Shown piece after piece: positions 9,101 through 18,795 of a stretch of DNA of 64,000 nucleotides. Origin of the DNA: Paralysiella testudinis (GTDB taxonomy: Bacteria > Pseudomonadota > Gammaproteobacteria > Burkholderiales > Neisseriaceae); assembly GCF_016894345.1 (NCBI RefSeq), contig NZ_CP069798.1:2377385-2441384 (forward strand). Reading direction: 5' to 3'. Positions within the stretch are counted from its first letter, which is position 1; every line of letters starts with the position of its first letter. A program made the translations under genes and the position numbers. Below the pieces are notes generated by a model. That model made no database searches. It was not told the DNA's origin and saw only the letters and a program-made list of their open reading frames with translations.

Positions 9101-12100
9101 TCTAAGCCGCCTATTCGGCGGGAAACAAACGGCGGGGCGATGATTACCATGCCCTTTTTTTCTAAGCCGCCTATTCGGCGGGAAACTTATTCATGTTTAA
9201 CCTCGTTAATGAGCTGCTTTTCTAAGCCGCCTATTCGGCGGGAAACATCGCCTTTCCATTTCACCCCGCGCGGGTGCATTTCTAAGCCGCCTATTCGGCG
9301 GGAAACGGTTAATAGAAAAAGCATTAAACGCGCCGTCATTTCTAAGCCGCCTATTCGGCGGGAAACGCCCAGCTTTTGCTGCTGCGATTTTGCCCGCTTT
9401 TCTAAGCCGCCTATTCGGCGGGAAACGTTTTCGGCGGTGGCTTGGCTGGCATAAAGGTTTTCTAAGCCGCCTATTCGGCGGGAAACTCTGGCATCTCAGC
9501 GCTAATGCGCTGCTCAATTTTCTAAGCCGCCTATTCGGCGGGAAACGTTGATGCCAGTGCGGATGTTCGCCAAAAAATTTTCTAAGCCGCCTATTCGGCG
9601 GGAAACATGCTGGCGGAGCTGGAGGATGCCGGCTTTTTTTTCTAAGCCGCCTATTCGGCGGGAAACGATTCGGTAAGCCGTTATGCGTTGGCGCGCTGTT
9701 TCTAAGCCGCCTATTCGGCGGGAAACTTACCCTACAAATAGATTATTGAATTCGCCTATTTCTAAGCCGCCTATTCGGCGGGAAACTCCTCTACTAACTT
9801 TTATCATACATGGTTATTTTTCTAAGCCGCCTATTCGGCGGGAAACCTGCTCATGGCGGCGGCCATTTCAGCCACGGTTTTCTAAGCCGCCTATTCGGCG
9901 GGAAACATGGCGACACCAAGCAGTTGTTGATGCCTATTTTTCTAAGCCGCCTATTCGGCGGGAAACTTGAATGCCATATAAACCAACGCTAGTCGGTATT
10001 TCTAAGCCGCCTATTCGGCGGGAAACAGTCGCTGCCACATTAAAAACCCGTATTACATTTTCTAAGCCGCCTATTCGGCGGGAAACTGCTTGCGTTAATT
10101 GAAAAGCGGAAAGCAGTGTTTCTAAGCCGCCTATTCGGCGGGAAACTTACCCTGCAAATAGCTTATTGAATTTGTCTATTTCTAAGCCGCCTATTCGGCG
10201 GGAAACATGGGGATATGGCGCAAGTTCCTCTCATTACATTTCTAAGCCGCCTATTCGGCGGGAAACTTGGCCGCACAAGCGCCGCTTCAGCGCTTGCATT
10301 TCTAAGCCGCCTATTCGGCGGGAAACTTCAGCAGTATTCAAGCCCTCGAAGCGCAAATTTTCTAAGCCGCCTATTCGGCGGGAAACGATGTATTACGGCA
10401 GTTGCAAGCGATGCAGGCTTTCTAAGCCGCCTATTCGGCGGGAAACTGCGCCGTGTGGGCGGTAAGCGGCAGGGTGTATTTCTAAGCCGCCTATTCGGCG
10501 GGAAACGCCGTCTTTTCACATTACGCCGCCATTATATTTTTCTAAGCCGCCTATTCGGCGGGAAACGGCTCGGGCACAGCTTGGAATTTATAGTAAGTTT
10601 TCTAAGCCGCCTATTCGGCGGGAAACTGTTTATGCAAAATAAAGGGAATCATGTTAGTTTTCTAAGCCGCCTATTCGGCGGGAAACGCCAAGTATTGATG
10701 CGGTCGATGGGTGATGATTTTCTAAGCCGCCTATTCGGCGGGAAACCATCTGATACTTGCGTTTCCAGTAGCTTTACCTTTCTAAGCCGCCTATTCGGCG
10801 GGAAACGGTAGTATGACCTACAAAGACCCTACATTTGATTTCTAAGCCGCCTATTCGGCGGGAAACTGTATTAGTTGCAAAGACCCTACACGCCAAAATT
10901 TCTAAGCCGCCTATTCGGCGGGAAACCCCGACTTAGCCCGCAGTTTGGCGGCGCAGGCTTTCTAAGCCGCCTATTCGGCGGGAAACTTGGGTTTCGGTCG
11001 CTGGGAAAGCTTCATCAATTTCTAAGCCGCCTATTCGGCGGGAAACGTAGGATAAAAAATATCCCGAATTTGCGGATATTTCTAAGCCGCCTATTCGGCG
11101 GGAAACGAAGATGGCATCGGTCGTGTGCTTGACTTGATTTTCTAAGCCGCCTATTCGGCGGGAAACTGAGCATCCATTTTATCCTTTCGGGATTAAATTT
11201 TCTAAGCCGCCTATTCGGCGGGAAACAACTTGATTTGTTGCAACTTCGATAATATGGATTTCTAAGCCGCCTATTCGGCGGGAAACAGACCACTGCGGAT
11301 AAGGCATATCCGGGTCAATTTCTAAGCCGCCTATTCGGCGGGAAACTGTGGTTAATGAAGATGTCAAGAAAGAAAAGGTTTCTAAGCCGCCTATTCGGCG
11401 GGAAACTAATCGGTATGTTCAACCAGTTTTTTTGCCGTTTTCTAAGCCGCCTATTCGGCGGGAAACGTCCCTTTAATTTATCCCCGTTTCAGCCATCATT
11501 TCTAAGCCGCCTATTCGGCGGGAAACCTTAAGGCTAGCTATCCGCCGCAGTTGATTGATTTCTAAGCCGCCTATTCGGCGGGAAACTTGGCCAGCACGGC
11601 GGAAGTAGCCGAATGCATTTTCTAAGCCGCCTATTCGGCGGGAAACAGATGGCTGGTGGCTTTGATGGTGGCGATAAATTTCTAAGCCGCCTATTCGGCG
11701 GGAAACCGTAACAAGGACACCAAGCCTGTACTGAAGAATTTCTAAGCCGCCTATTCGGCGGGAAACTTTGTTTCGCCCGGGGTCGTTGTGCCGGGGGTTT
11801 TCTAAGCCGCCTATTCGGCGGGAAACATTGCTCAAGCTCCTACTCGCTCGGTTCTTGATTTCTAAGCCGCCTATTCGGCGGGAAACAGACCGCTGCCCCA
11901 TTCTCGAATATTGAGTTTTTTCTAAGCCGCCTATTCGGCGGGAAACCACCCTTTACATAACCAATGTGCTGTTTGGTTTTTCTAAGCCGCCTATTCGGCG
12001 GGAAACTGTCCTTGGTAGTCCCCACCATCACCGCAGAATTTCTAAGCCGCCTATTCGGCGGGAAACCAGTCCAAAACGCTCTTGGCTGCTGGTGGGGTTT

Positions 12101-15009
12101 TCTAAGCCGCCTATTCGGCGGGAAACCTACGGGGTCGCTGGCCGCTGTGGCGGCCTGTTTTCTAAGCCGCCTATTCGGCGGGAAACGTTGGTTGATATTC
12201 ATGATGCTTTCCTTTTATTTTCTAAGCCGCCTATTCGGCGGGAAACTGAAGTAGCGCGTTCTTTTTTTCAGCATAGTATTTCTAAGCCGCCTATTCGGCG
12301 GGAAACCTTTGTGCCGTTGCCGTTCCAAAGCATCATACTTTCTAAGCCGCCTATTCGGCGGGAAACTTCGGGCTCATCAATTCCCAAATGGTATGGTTTT
12401 TCTAAGCCGCCTATTCGGCGGGAAACGTTTTTGCGTAGTCGGCGGCCAATTTGGCGGTTTTCTAAGCCGCCTATTCGGCGGGAAACCGTTTAATCCGTCT
12501 GCGCCGCATCCGCCGATATTTCTAAGCCGCCTATTCGGCGGGAAACGTGTCGTCCACAATCACCCGCTTGCCCATAAATTTCTAAGCCGCCTATTCGGCG
12601 GGAAACGACGGACTTATCCAGTTTGTAAGGGCGTACAATTTCTAAGCCGCCTATTCGGCGGGAAACCTCAAATTGTCCACTTCATCGCCCAGCTTGTATT
12701 TCTAAGCCGCCTATTCGGCGGGAAACGATGCACAGGACGTTGGTGTTGCCGCTGTGTTTTTCTAAGCCGCCTATTCGGCGGGAAACGTACAGCGGCTCGG
12801 TATCGTTGCGCAGCACACTTTCTAAGCCGCCTATTCGGCGGGAAACGCACGCAAACGGGCATTGCTATTGCGGAAAATTTTCTAAGCCGCCTATTCGGCG
12901 GGAAACGTGGCTTCGCAACAGGCATGAAGGGGTTCGGTTTTCTAAGCCGCCTATTCGGCGGGAAACTTTTGCCGCCGTCTTTTTTTGCCCGCTGCGATTT
13001 TCTAAGCCGCCTATTCGGCGGGAAACTTTCAGAGCTTATGCGCCGTAAAGACCTTAAATTTCTAAGCCGCCTATTCGGCGGGAAACGCAGAGTGCGCCGC
13101 TACCGCCAAGGCGACAATTTTCTAAGCCGCCTATTCGGCGGGAAACTAAATCCAAGCGGTGCGTTTGGTTTTAATCTTTTTCTAAGCCGCCTATTCGGCG
13201 GGAAACAAAATGGCGGAGTTATCACCTCATCAAATGTATTTCTAAGCCGCCTATTCGGCGGGAAACGGGAATGGGACGATAGGAAGAGCGGAACAGTATT
13301 TCTAAGCCGCCTATTCGGCGGGAAACTAAATGACTTATCCGCTCGTCTATCCCATATTTTTCTAAGCCGCCTATTCGGCGGGAAACTTTTGAATTGCCGC
13401 GCGATTTCGTCGCTCTATTTTCTAAGCCGCCTATTCGGCGGGAAACGTGTAAGTTACCTGTTAGTTCATTGCTATCTTTTTCTAAGCCGCCTATTCGGCG
13501 GGAAACAACTACCTCACCGGCAGCATACCGTTTAAAACTTTCTAAGCCGCCTATTCGGCGGGAAACCAAATGTAGGAATTAAAGGTGTTGATAATCATTT
13601 TCTAAGCCGCCTATTCGGCGGGAAACTGCAATTCCCGGGCAGGGGTTTTCGTGCGGTTTTTCTAAGCCGCCTATTCGGCGGGAAACTGCAATTCCCGGGC
13701 AGGGGTTTTCGTGCGGTTTTTCTAAGCCGCCTATTCGGCGGGAAACAAGGGTTAAAGTCAAGGCGTTGCTGGTGTTCATTTCTAAGCCGCCTATTCGGCG
13801 GGAAACGACACCCAAACATACGAACGCGCCATTGTGATTTTCTAAGCCGCCTATTCGGCGGGAAACACTCAAACACTGGATGCCTCCGCGCCCCTTACTT
13901 TTCTAAGCCGCCTATTCGGCGGGAAACAAGCCGTATGCCAAATGCTGCGGGCGGATGACTTTCTAAGCCGCCTATTCGGCGGGAAACAGGGGCTTTGATT
14001 CGGGTTTTTCGGCGAGTGTTTTCTAAGCCGCCTATTCGGCGGGAAACGACAATGTGCTGATTCAGCGGCTGGTGGGCGACTTTCTAAGCCGCCTATTCGG
14101 CGGGAAACACTGTAGATGTTGACTTGATGCCCCAGAAAAATTTCTAAGCCGCCTATTCGGCGGGAAACTTGCAGCACATCAATGCGGTGGTGCGGATACA
14201 TTTCTAAGCCGCCTATTCGGCGGGAAACTTCTTTTGAACGTAAAACTATGGGTAATGGCATTTCTAAGCCGCCTATTCGGCGGGAAACCTTTTTGTCTAT
14301 GCTGGTGCCGCTTTGAAATTTTTCTAAGCCGCCTATTCGGCGGGAAACAACTCTACATTCTGTTCATTTGATGGAATAACTTTCTAAGCCGCCTATTCGG
14401 CGGGAAACATAAGGATAAGTTTGTTAAATTCTGACCATGATTTCTAAGCCGCCTATTCGGCGGGAAACAGTTTCTTTATCCTGACGCCCAAGGCGATATT
14501 TTTCTAAGCCGCCTATTCGGCGGGAAACTTCCTGCCGATGCCCTACAGATATTTTATATCTTTCTAAGCCGCCTATTCGGCGGGAAACGCTGGTGGGGCA
14601 TCGCTGCGGGTCTTGTTAGTTTTCTAAGCCGCCTATTCGGCGGGAAACAGCGGAACTATACGGGTTGGCGTACCTGTACAATTTCTAAGCCGCCTATTCG
14701 GCGGGAAACGCGCGGTCGGGATTGGCGTCCTGATTTTACAATTTCTAAGCCGCCTATTCGGCGGGAAACATTCGTCGGTTTGTTGATGCGATGCCGGCGG
14801 TTTTCTAAGCCGCCTATTCGGCGGGAAACACAGAACCCTAACCGCAATCCCGACCAAACCATTTCTAAGCCGCCTATTCGGCGGGAAACTGCCACTAACG
14901 GCACTTGCCCCCAGCCTATAATTTCTAAGCCGCCTATTCGGCGGGAAACGCTGGTGGGGCATCGCTGCGGGTCTTGTTAGTTTTCTAAGCCGCCTATTCG
15001 GCGGGAAAC
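6153..15009 (-). CRISPR. Type I-F CRISPR array, 147 spacers, no adjacent cas genes
   Basis: A 28-bp repeat recurs with 32-bp spacers in a 60-bp period. From the phase I count 146 intact repeats, one with four changes (6216-6243) and one degenerate 31-base unit (6153-6183), giving 147 spacers. Seven spacers are 33 nt and one is 31 nt. On the minus strand the repeat starts GTTTCCCGCCGAATAGGCGG and ends CTTAGAAA. This matches the I-F pattern: a 5-bp stem CCGCC/GGCGG around GAATA, Csy4-type cleavage expected after base 20, and an 8-base handle. Degenerate repeats at the left end mark the old trailer end. pntA and gloA flank the array, so it stands alone in this window. Confidence 0.97.
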
Positions 15010-15150
15010 TAGCGCAGTGTATGGCAGATTTGCTTCCTGCTCAAGTGCTTAAACACCAAATGCGCAAAAACCCCTTTTTTATTGATCATATTTAACTATT
15101 TGTTTTAAAAAATAATTTTTATTAAGATTAAAAAAGGGTTCGGGTTGATG
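15010..15150 (-). promoter_or_regulatory. Probable CRISPR leader
   Basis: The sequence next to the intact end of the array is strongly AT-rich (runs such as TTTTAAAAAATAATTTTTATT at 15104-15124). Leaders sit at the end where new spacers enter, which here must be the right end because the degenerate repeats are on the left. A possible -10 (TATGAT on the minus strand, 15085-15090) is present; no clear -35 was seen. Confidence 0.7.
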
Positions 15151-15200
15151 CTGTTTGAAGGTTTGGTTTGATGGCCTAAAAACCACCAACATCATTAAAC

Positions 15201-15253
15201 AAAGGCTGCCTGAAAGCCAAACTTCTGTGAAGCTTAAGCGTTCAGGCAGCCTT
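15201..15253 (-). terminator. Paired uptake-sequence terminator after gloA
   Basis: AAGGCTGCCTGAA (15202-15214) and TTCAGGCAGCCTT (15241-15253) are complementary. The hairpin separates gloA transcription from the CRISPR leader. Confidence 0.75.
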
Positions 15254-15276
15254 ATGCTGCTGTTTGAGTTGTTTGA

Positions 15277-15678
15277 TTAGTAAGAATCGCTGCCGGTTTT
15301 GCGCTGGATAAATTCGATTTTATAGCCGTCGGGGTCTTCAACAAAGGCAATCACGGTGGTGCCGTGTTTCATCGGCCCGGCTTCGCGGGTCACTTTGCCG
15401 CCTTTTTCGCGCACGGCAGTGCAAGCGGCGGCAGCATCGTCTACTTCAATGGCGATATGGCCGTAGCCGTTGCCCAAGTCGTAGCTGCCGGTGTCCCAGT
15501 TGTGGGTAAGCTCCAGCACGGTGGTGTCGGCTTCGCTGCCGTAGCCTACAAATGCCAAGGTAAAGCGGCCTTCGGGGTAATCTTTTTGGCGCAGTAATTT
15601 CATGCCCAAAACCTGTTGGTAAAACGCCAGTGAGCGATCCAAATCGCCCACGCGCAGCATGGTGTGTAGCAATCTCAT
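15277..15678 (-). CDS. gloA: Lactoylglutathione lyase, glyoxalase I (133 aa)
   Basis: Converts the hemithioacetal of methylglyoxal and glutathione to S-lactoylglutathione in the cytoplasm. The sequence follows the family from [20 protein letters not shown] through LELTHNWD and [11 protein letters not shown] to [14 protein letters not shown]. The metal ligands expected are His5, Glu56 and His74 and the Glu in KIEFIQ. The length is typical. The start overlaps the stop of the upstream lipocalin gene by 4 bases (ATGA), so the two are probably translated together. The ribosome site is AAAGGACAACACC before the ATG. Confidence 0.95.
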   Translation of the reverse strand: MRLLHTMLRVGDLDRSLAFYQQVLGMKLLRQKDYPEGRFTLAFVGYGSEADTTVLELTHNWDTGSYDLGNGYGHIAIEVDDAAAACTAVREKGGKVTREAGPMKHGTTVIAFVEDPDGYKIEFIQRKTGSDSY

Positions 15679-16244
15679 GGTGTTGTCCTTTCTGTGGTCG
15701 GGTGGGTTGGGCTATGGCGGGTGCGTATCAAGGCCGACAAATCATAGCCTTGCGCTTGCGCTTGCTGCAAATAGGCTTGGTATACCGCGTCATCCATTTG
15801 TGGTGTGCGCGACAGCAGCCACAGATAGCGGCGGCTGGGCTCGCCCACCATGGCGGTTTGGTAATTGCTGTCGAGCGCCATAATCCAATAAGGCGCTTTG
15901 CCAAACGGCAGCCAGCGCAAGCCTTTGGGCAGGAAGGTGACACGCAAGCGGCTGTTGCTGCTGTCTTCGGCGCGCGCCAAGCCTTCAGTCTGATCCCAGC
16001 TGCCATCGGCTTGGCGGCAACGGTTGGTAACGGCAATGCTGCCGTTGTCGTTAACACGGTAATTTGCGCTCACATCGGCAACACATTGTGCTTGAAAACG
16101 CATGGGCAGGCGGGCGATTTCATACCACTGGCCGCTATAACGAGCCACATCCACTTGCGCCACGGTGCTTAAAGGGGTTTCGGCATAGGCAGGTAGATGG
16201 GCGAACGCTGCCAGCGCCAATACGGTGATGGTATTTTTAATCAT
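15675..16244 (-). CDS. blc: Bacterial lipocalin, Blc-like (189 aa)
   Basis: A small ligand-binding beta-barrel protein of the cell envelope, linked in other bacteria to membrane lipid repair. It has an N-terminal signal peptide ending near AYA-ET and no lipobox cysteine, so unlike E. coli Blc it is probably soluble in the periplasm. The lipocalin signature is [16 protein letters not shown], with a second block [11 protein letters not shown] near the C-terminus. I chose the ATG at 16244 (AAAGGAAAGCCTC upstream), which gives a proper signal peptide; the longer frame adds 20 unlikely residues. It overlaps gloA by 4 bases. Confidence 0.88.
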   Translation of the reverse strand: MIKNTITVLALAAFAHLPAYAETPLSTVAQVDVARYSGQWYEIARLPMRFQAQCVADVSANYRVNDNGSIAVTNRCRQADGSWDQTEGLARAEDSSNSRLRVTFLPKGLRWLPFGKAPYWIMALDSNYQTAMVGEPSRRYLWLLSRTPQMDDAVYQAYLQQAQAQGYDLSALIRTRHSPTHPTTERTTP

Positions 16245-16261
16245 GAGGCTTTCCTTTAGGA

Positions 16262-16963
16262 TTATGCCAACACAAACAGGGCTTGACCGTGCTGGCGCAG
16301 CCATGTTTTGGCGGCTTGGGTGTGCGGAGTGTGGCGATTGACTAAGGCCCAGAACGCGGGGCTGTGGTTGGCATGGCTAAGGTGGCACAGCTCGTGTACG
16401 CACACATAATCCACCACCCACTCAGGGGCGCCAATCAGGCGCCAGTTTAGGCGGATGCCGGTGTGCGTGCGGCACACACCCCAAAAAGTGCGCGCCTTAC
16501 TTAGGGCAATGGCCGCAGGCCGGTATTGCAGACGCTCGGCATGCTGTTGCAGCTGCGGCAGCAATACAGCTTGCGCTTGTGTATACAGATATTGGCGCAA
16601 ATGCTGCTTGGCGGTTACCATATCGGCGGCGATGCTTTCAGGCAGCCTGAAGCCCTGTTGCGCTTGCCACAATGGCATGGCATCTTTATCGGCCACAATA
16701 CGGCAAGGGTAAGATTCACCGCGATACCACAGGCTTTCAGGCAGCTTTGTGGCGCTTTGTGCACTACTTTGGTGCTGCAATTTCAGCAGCACCGCTTCAT
16801 TGTTTTGCAGCCATTGCTGCCATTGTTTGGCGCTGATATAGGGCGGCACATTGATGCTGAGCACGCCATCCACACCGCTGCGCACGATGATATTTTTGCG
16901 GGCGCTGCGGCGCAAGGTGTAGTTGATGCGGGTGCCGCAGCGGGTTTGGTATTGCGCTTGCAT
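16262..16963 (-). CDS. YgjP-like zinc metallopeptidase domain protein (233 aa)
   Basis: The C-terminal half has the zinc motif VCVHELCHLSHANHSPAFW (HExxH form with a downstream His), with TFWGVCRTHTGIRLNWRL before it, as in the YgjP/DUF45 family. The N-terminal part (RRSARKNIIVRSGVDGVLSINVPP) is the usual lead-in of that family. The substrate is unknown. It follows plsC immediately: its start codon abuts the plsC stop. Uptake sequences lie inside the gene, an ordinary finding in this family. Confidence 0.85.
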   Translation of the reverse strand: MQAQYQTRCGTRINYTLRRSARKNIIVRSGVDGVLSINVPPYISAKQWQQWLQNNEAVLLKLQHQSSAQSATKLPESLWYRGESYPCRIVADKDAMPLWQAQQGFRLPESIAADMVTAKQHLRQYLYTQAQAVLLPQLQQHAERLQYRPAAIALSKARTFWGVCRTHTGIRLNWRLIGAPEWVVDYVCVHELCHLSHANHSPAFWALVNRHTPHTQAAKTWLRQHGQALFVLA

Positions 16964-17728
16964 TCAGCTGCGACTGATAACGGGAGTGGGTACTTGCGGC
17001 GGTTGCAAGGCAAACGGCCCCGCGCCTTGGATTTCGACCTGTTGCGCTTCAATCCAGTCTTCACACAAGCGGGTTAAGGCTTCGGCGCTGGGCGCGGCAT
17101 CATAGGCAATCGGGGTGCCGATTACCACGGTAACGGTGCCCGGGTATTTTAAAAACGAATTGCGCGGCCAAAATTCGCCGCTGTTCAGCGCCACCGGCAC
17201 CAAATCCATTTGCAGCAATTGCGCCATGCGCGCAGCACCGGCCTTGTAGCGGCCGCGATAGCCGGGCTTGATGCGGGTGCCTTCGGGGAAAATGGTAATC
17301 CACAGCCCTTCGGCCTTGCGCTTGCTGCCTTGCTCAACGATTTGCTGCGAGGCGCGTTGGGGGTTGCCGCGGTCGATGCCGATGGTGCGGGTGAGTTTCA
17401 GCCCCCAGCCGAAAAACGGAATTTTAAACAGCTCGCGTTTGGCCACAAATACCTGCAAGGGGAAAATTTTTTGCGTGGCCAGCGTTTCCCAGCCCGACTG
17501 GTGTTTGCAGCAAATTACCGAGGGCTTGGCCGGGATGTTTTCGCGGCCAATCACGCGGTATTTCAAGCCCACCACATGCTCCAGCAACCACAGCAATGTG
17601 AGCGCCCAAGCGGTGGTGGTTTTGTTCACCCCCATCGGCACCAGCATCGACAGCATCACCACCACAAAAAACGGCGGTGTAATCACCACCACCAACAGCC
17701 AATACGCCAAATTGCGCAACCACAACAT
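16964..17728 (-). CDS. plsC: 1-acyl-sn-glycerol-3-phosphate acyltransferase (254 aa)
   Basis: Adds the second acyl chain to lysophosphatidic acid at the inner membrane. An N-terminal hydrophobic stretch (NLAYWLLVVVITPPFFVVVM) anchors it. The catalytic block is CCKHQSGWETL: the usual HX4D appears here as HX4E, a form I believe is common in beta-proteobacterial members. The phosphate-binding FPEGTR lies downstream, then VPVALNSGEFWP. It lies 3 bases after gmhB, and the genes form a compact minus-strand operon. Confidence 0.92.
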   Translation of the reverse strand: MLWLRNLAYWLLVVVITPPFFVVVMLSMLVPMGVNKTTTAWALTLLWLLEHVVGLKYRVIGRENIPAKPSVICCKHQSGWETLATQKIFPLQVFVAKRELFKIPFFGWGLKLTRTIGIDRGNPQRASQQIVEQGSKRKAEGLWITIFPEGTRIKPGYRGRYKAGAARMAQLLQMDLVPVALNSGEFWPRNSFLKYPGTVTVVIGTPIAYDAAPSAEALTRLCEDWIEAQQVEIQGAGPFALQPPQVPTPVISRS

Positions 17729-17731
17729 GGG

Positions 17732-18304
17732 CTATGCTCCTTCTTCTTGCTGCACAAGGTATTGCGCAAACGCCAGCAAATCATCAAATACTTGGGTGTT
17801 TTCCGGCAATTCTTCGGTGCTCAGCGTTTGCTTGCCTTTGCCGGTGAGCACCAGCACCGGATGGCCGCCCGCGGCTTCGATGGCTTGCAAATCGCGCAAG
17901 CTGTCGCCCACCAGCCAAGTGTGTGCGGCGTCTCGGTTTAAGCGGTCGAAAATATCGGCAATCATGCCGGCCTTGGGTTTGCGGCAATCGCAATCGGCCG
18001 TGGCTTTGTGCGGGCAAAACCAGATGCCGTCGATGCGCCCGCCGGCTTTTTGCACGTGCTGGTGCATTTTGCCGTGGATGTCGTTTACGTCTTGCATGCT
18101 CAAGAGGCCGCGCCCCAAGCCGGATTGGTTGGCGGCCACCACCACGGTGTAGCCCGCTTGGGTGAGCAGCGCCACCGCATCCATGCTGCCCGCAATCGGC
18201 TGCCAGGCATCGGCGCTTTTCACCACCCCGCCCTCGTCCACCGGATTCAATACGCCGTCGCGATCCAGAATAATCAGCTTGTTGCCCGCCGTTGTTGTGC
18301 CCAT
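17732..18304 (-). CDS. gmhB: D-glycero-beta-D-manno-heptose 1,7-bisphosphate 7-phosphatase (190 aa)
   Basis: HAD-type phosphatase of the ADP-heptose pathway for the lipooligosaccharide core. The nucleophile motif is IILDRDGVLN. The zinc-binding insert typical of GmhB is present as CPHK followed by CDCRKPKAGM, and the later motif is WLVGDSLRDLQAIEAAGG. The start at 18304 has GGGAAAGT before ATG; the frame continues 15 codons upstream without family similarity. Confidence 0.93.
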   Translation of the reverse strand: MGTTTAGNKLIILDRDGVLNPVDEGGVVKSADAWQPIAGSMDAVALLTQAGYTVVVAANQSGLGRGLLSMQDVNDIHGKMHQHVQKAGGRIDGIWFCPHKATADCDCRKPKAGMIADIFDRLNRDAAHTWLVGDSLRDLQAIEAAGGHPVLVLTGKGKQTLSTEELPENTQVFDDLLAFAQYLVQQEEGA

Positions 18305-18318
18305 ACTTTCCCGCTTTC

Positions 18319-18768
18319 TTAAGCTGTGCCGCTCAAGCTGCCACGCCATTGCGCCAGCGCCGCATCAAACACCAAATCCAGCAAAGCTTGGTTGTCGGCG
18401 TTGTCGGCCACGTGGTAGAAGCTGGCCAAGGCGGGCGTGTTCAATGTGTTGACGTAGTCGTCCATAAAGCGGCCATAGCCTTCGTCTTCATCATCATAAT
18501 AAAACAAGGTGAAGCGCAAGCCTTCCGGATTGAAATCGGTGTCTTCCAGCCCGCCAGCCATGTGCTGCATCACAAATTGCGCGCCGCTCATCTTGCCGGC
18601 TTTCAAATCCGCAACGGCTTCGGCGGCAGCCTCATCCCATTGCGGATTATACAGGCCGCGTTTCACCGCCCATGCCCAGTAAAAGCCCATATGGGTGGCT
18701 GCATGGTATACGCCCAAATCTTCCGGGTAGTCTTCTTCGGTGTGAAACACCACGTTGTCTAAGGTCAT
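18319..18768 (-). CDS. Hypothetical acidic protein (149 aa)
   Basis: I do not recognise a characterised family. The sequence is acidic and rich in aromatic residues, with VYHAATHMGFYWAWAVKRGL near the N-terminus and a DDEDEGYGRFMDDYVNT segment. It looks like a small cytoplasmic protein. The ATG at 18768 has GGAG eight bases upstream; an earlier ATG at 18792 would add eight residues. It lies between glyS and gmhB in the same direction with short gaps, suggesting co-transcription. Confidence 0.75.
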   Translation of the reverse strand: MTLDNVVFHTEEDYPEDLGVYHAATHMGFYWAWAVKRGLYNPQWDEAAAEAVADLKAGKMSGAQFVMQHMAGGLEDTDFNPEGLRFTLFYYDDEDEGYGRFMDDYVNTLNTPALASFYHVADNADNQALLDLVFDAALAQWRGSLSGTA

Positions 18769-18795
18769 GCTTGGCACTCCGGAAAATAACATCGA

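Noticed and set aside
6200..14980. Many long open frames with repeated FLSRLFGGK, VSRRIGGLE, FPPNRRLR or SKPPIRRET units, up to 408 codons
   Set aside because: They are readings of the CRISPR repeat in different frames. A 60-bp period keeps frames open; there are no ribosome sites and all frames are equally open.
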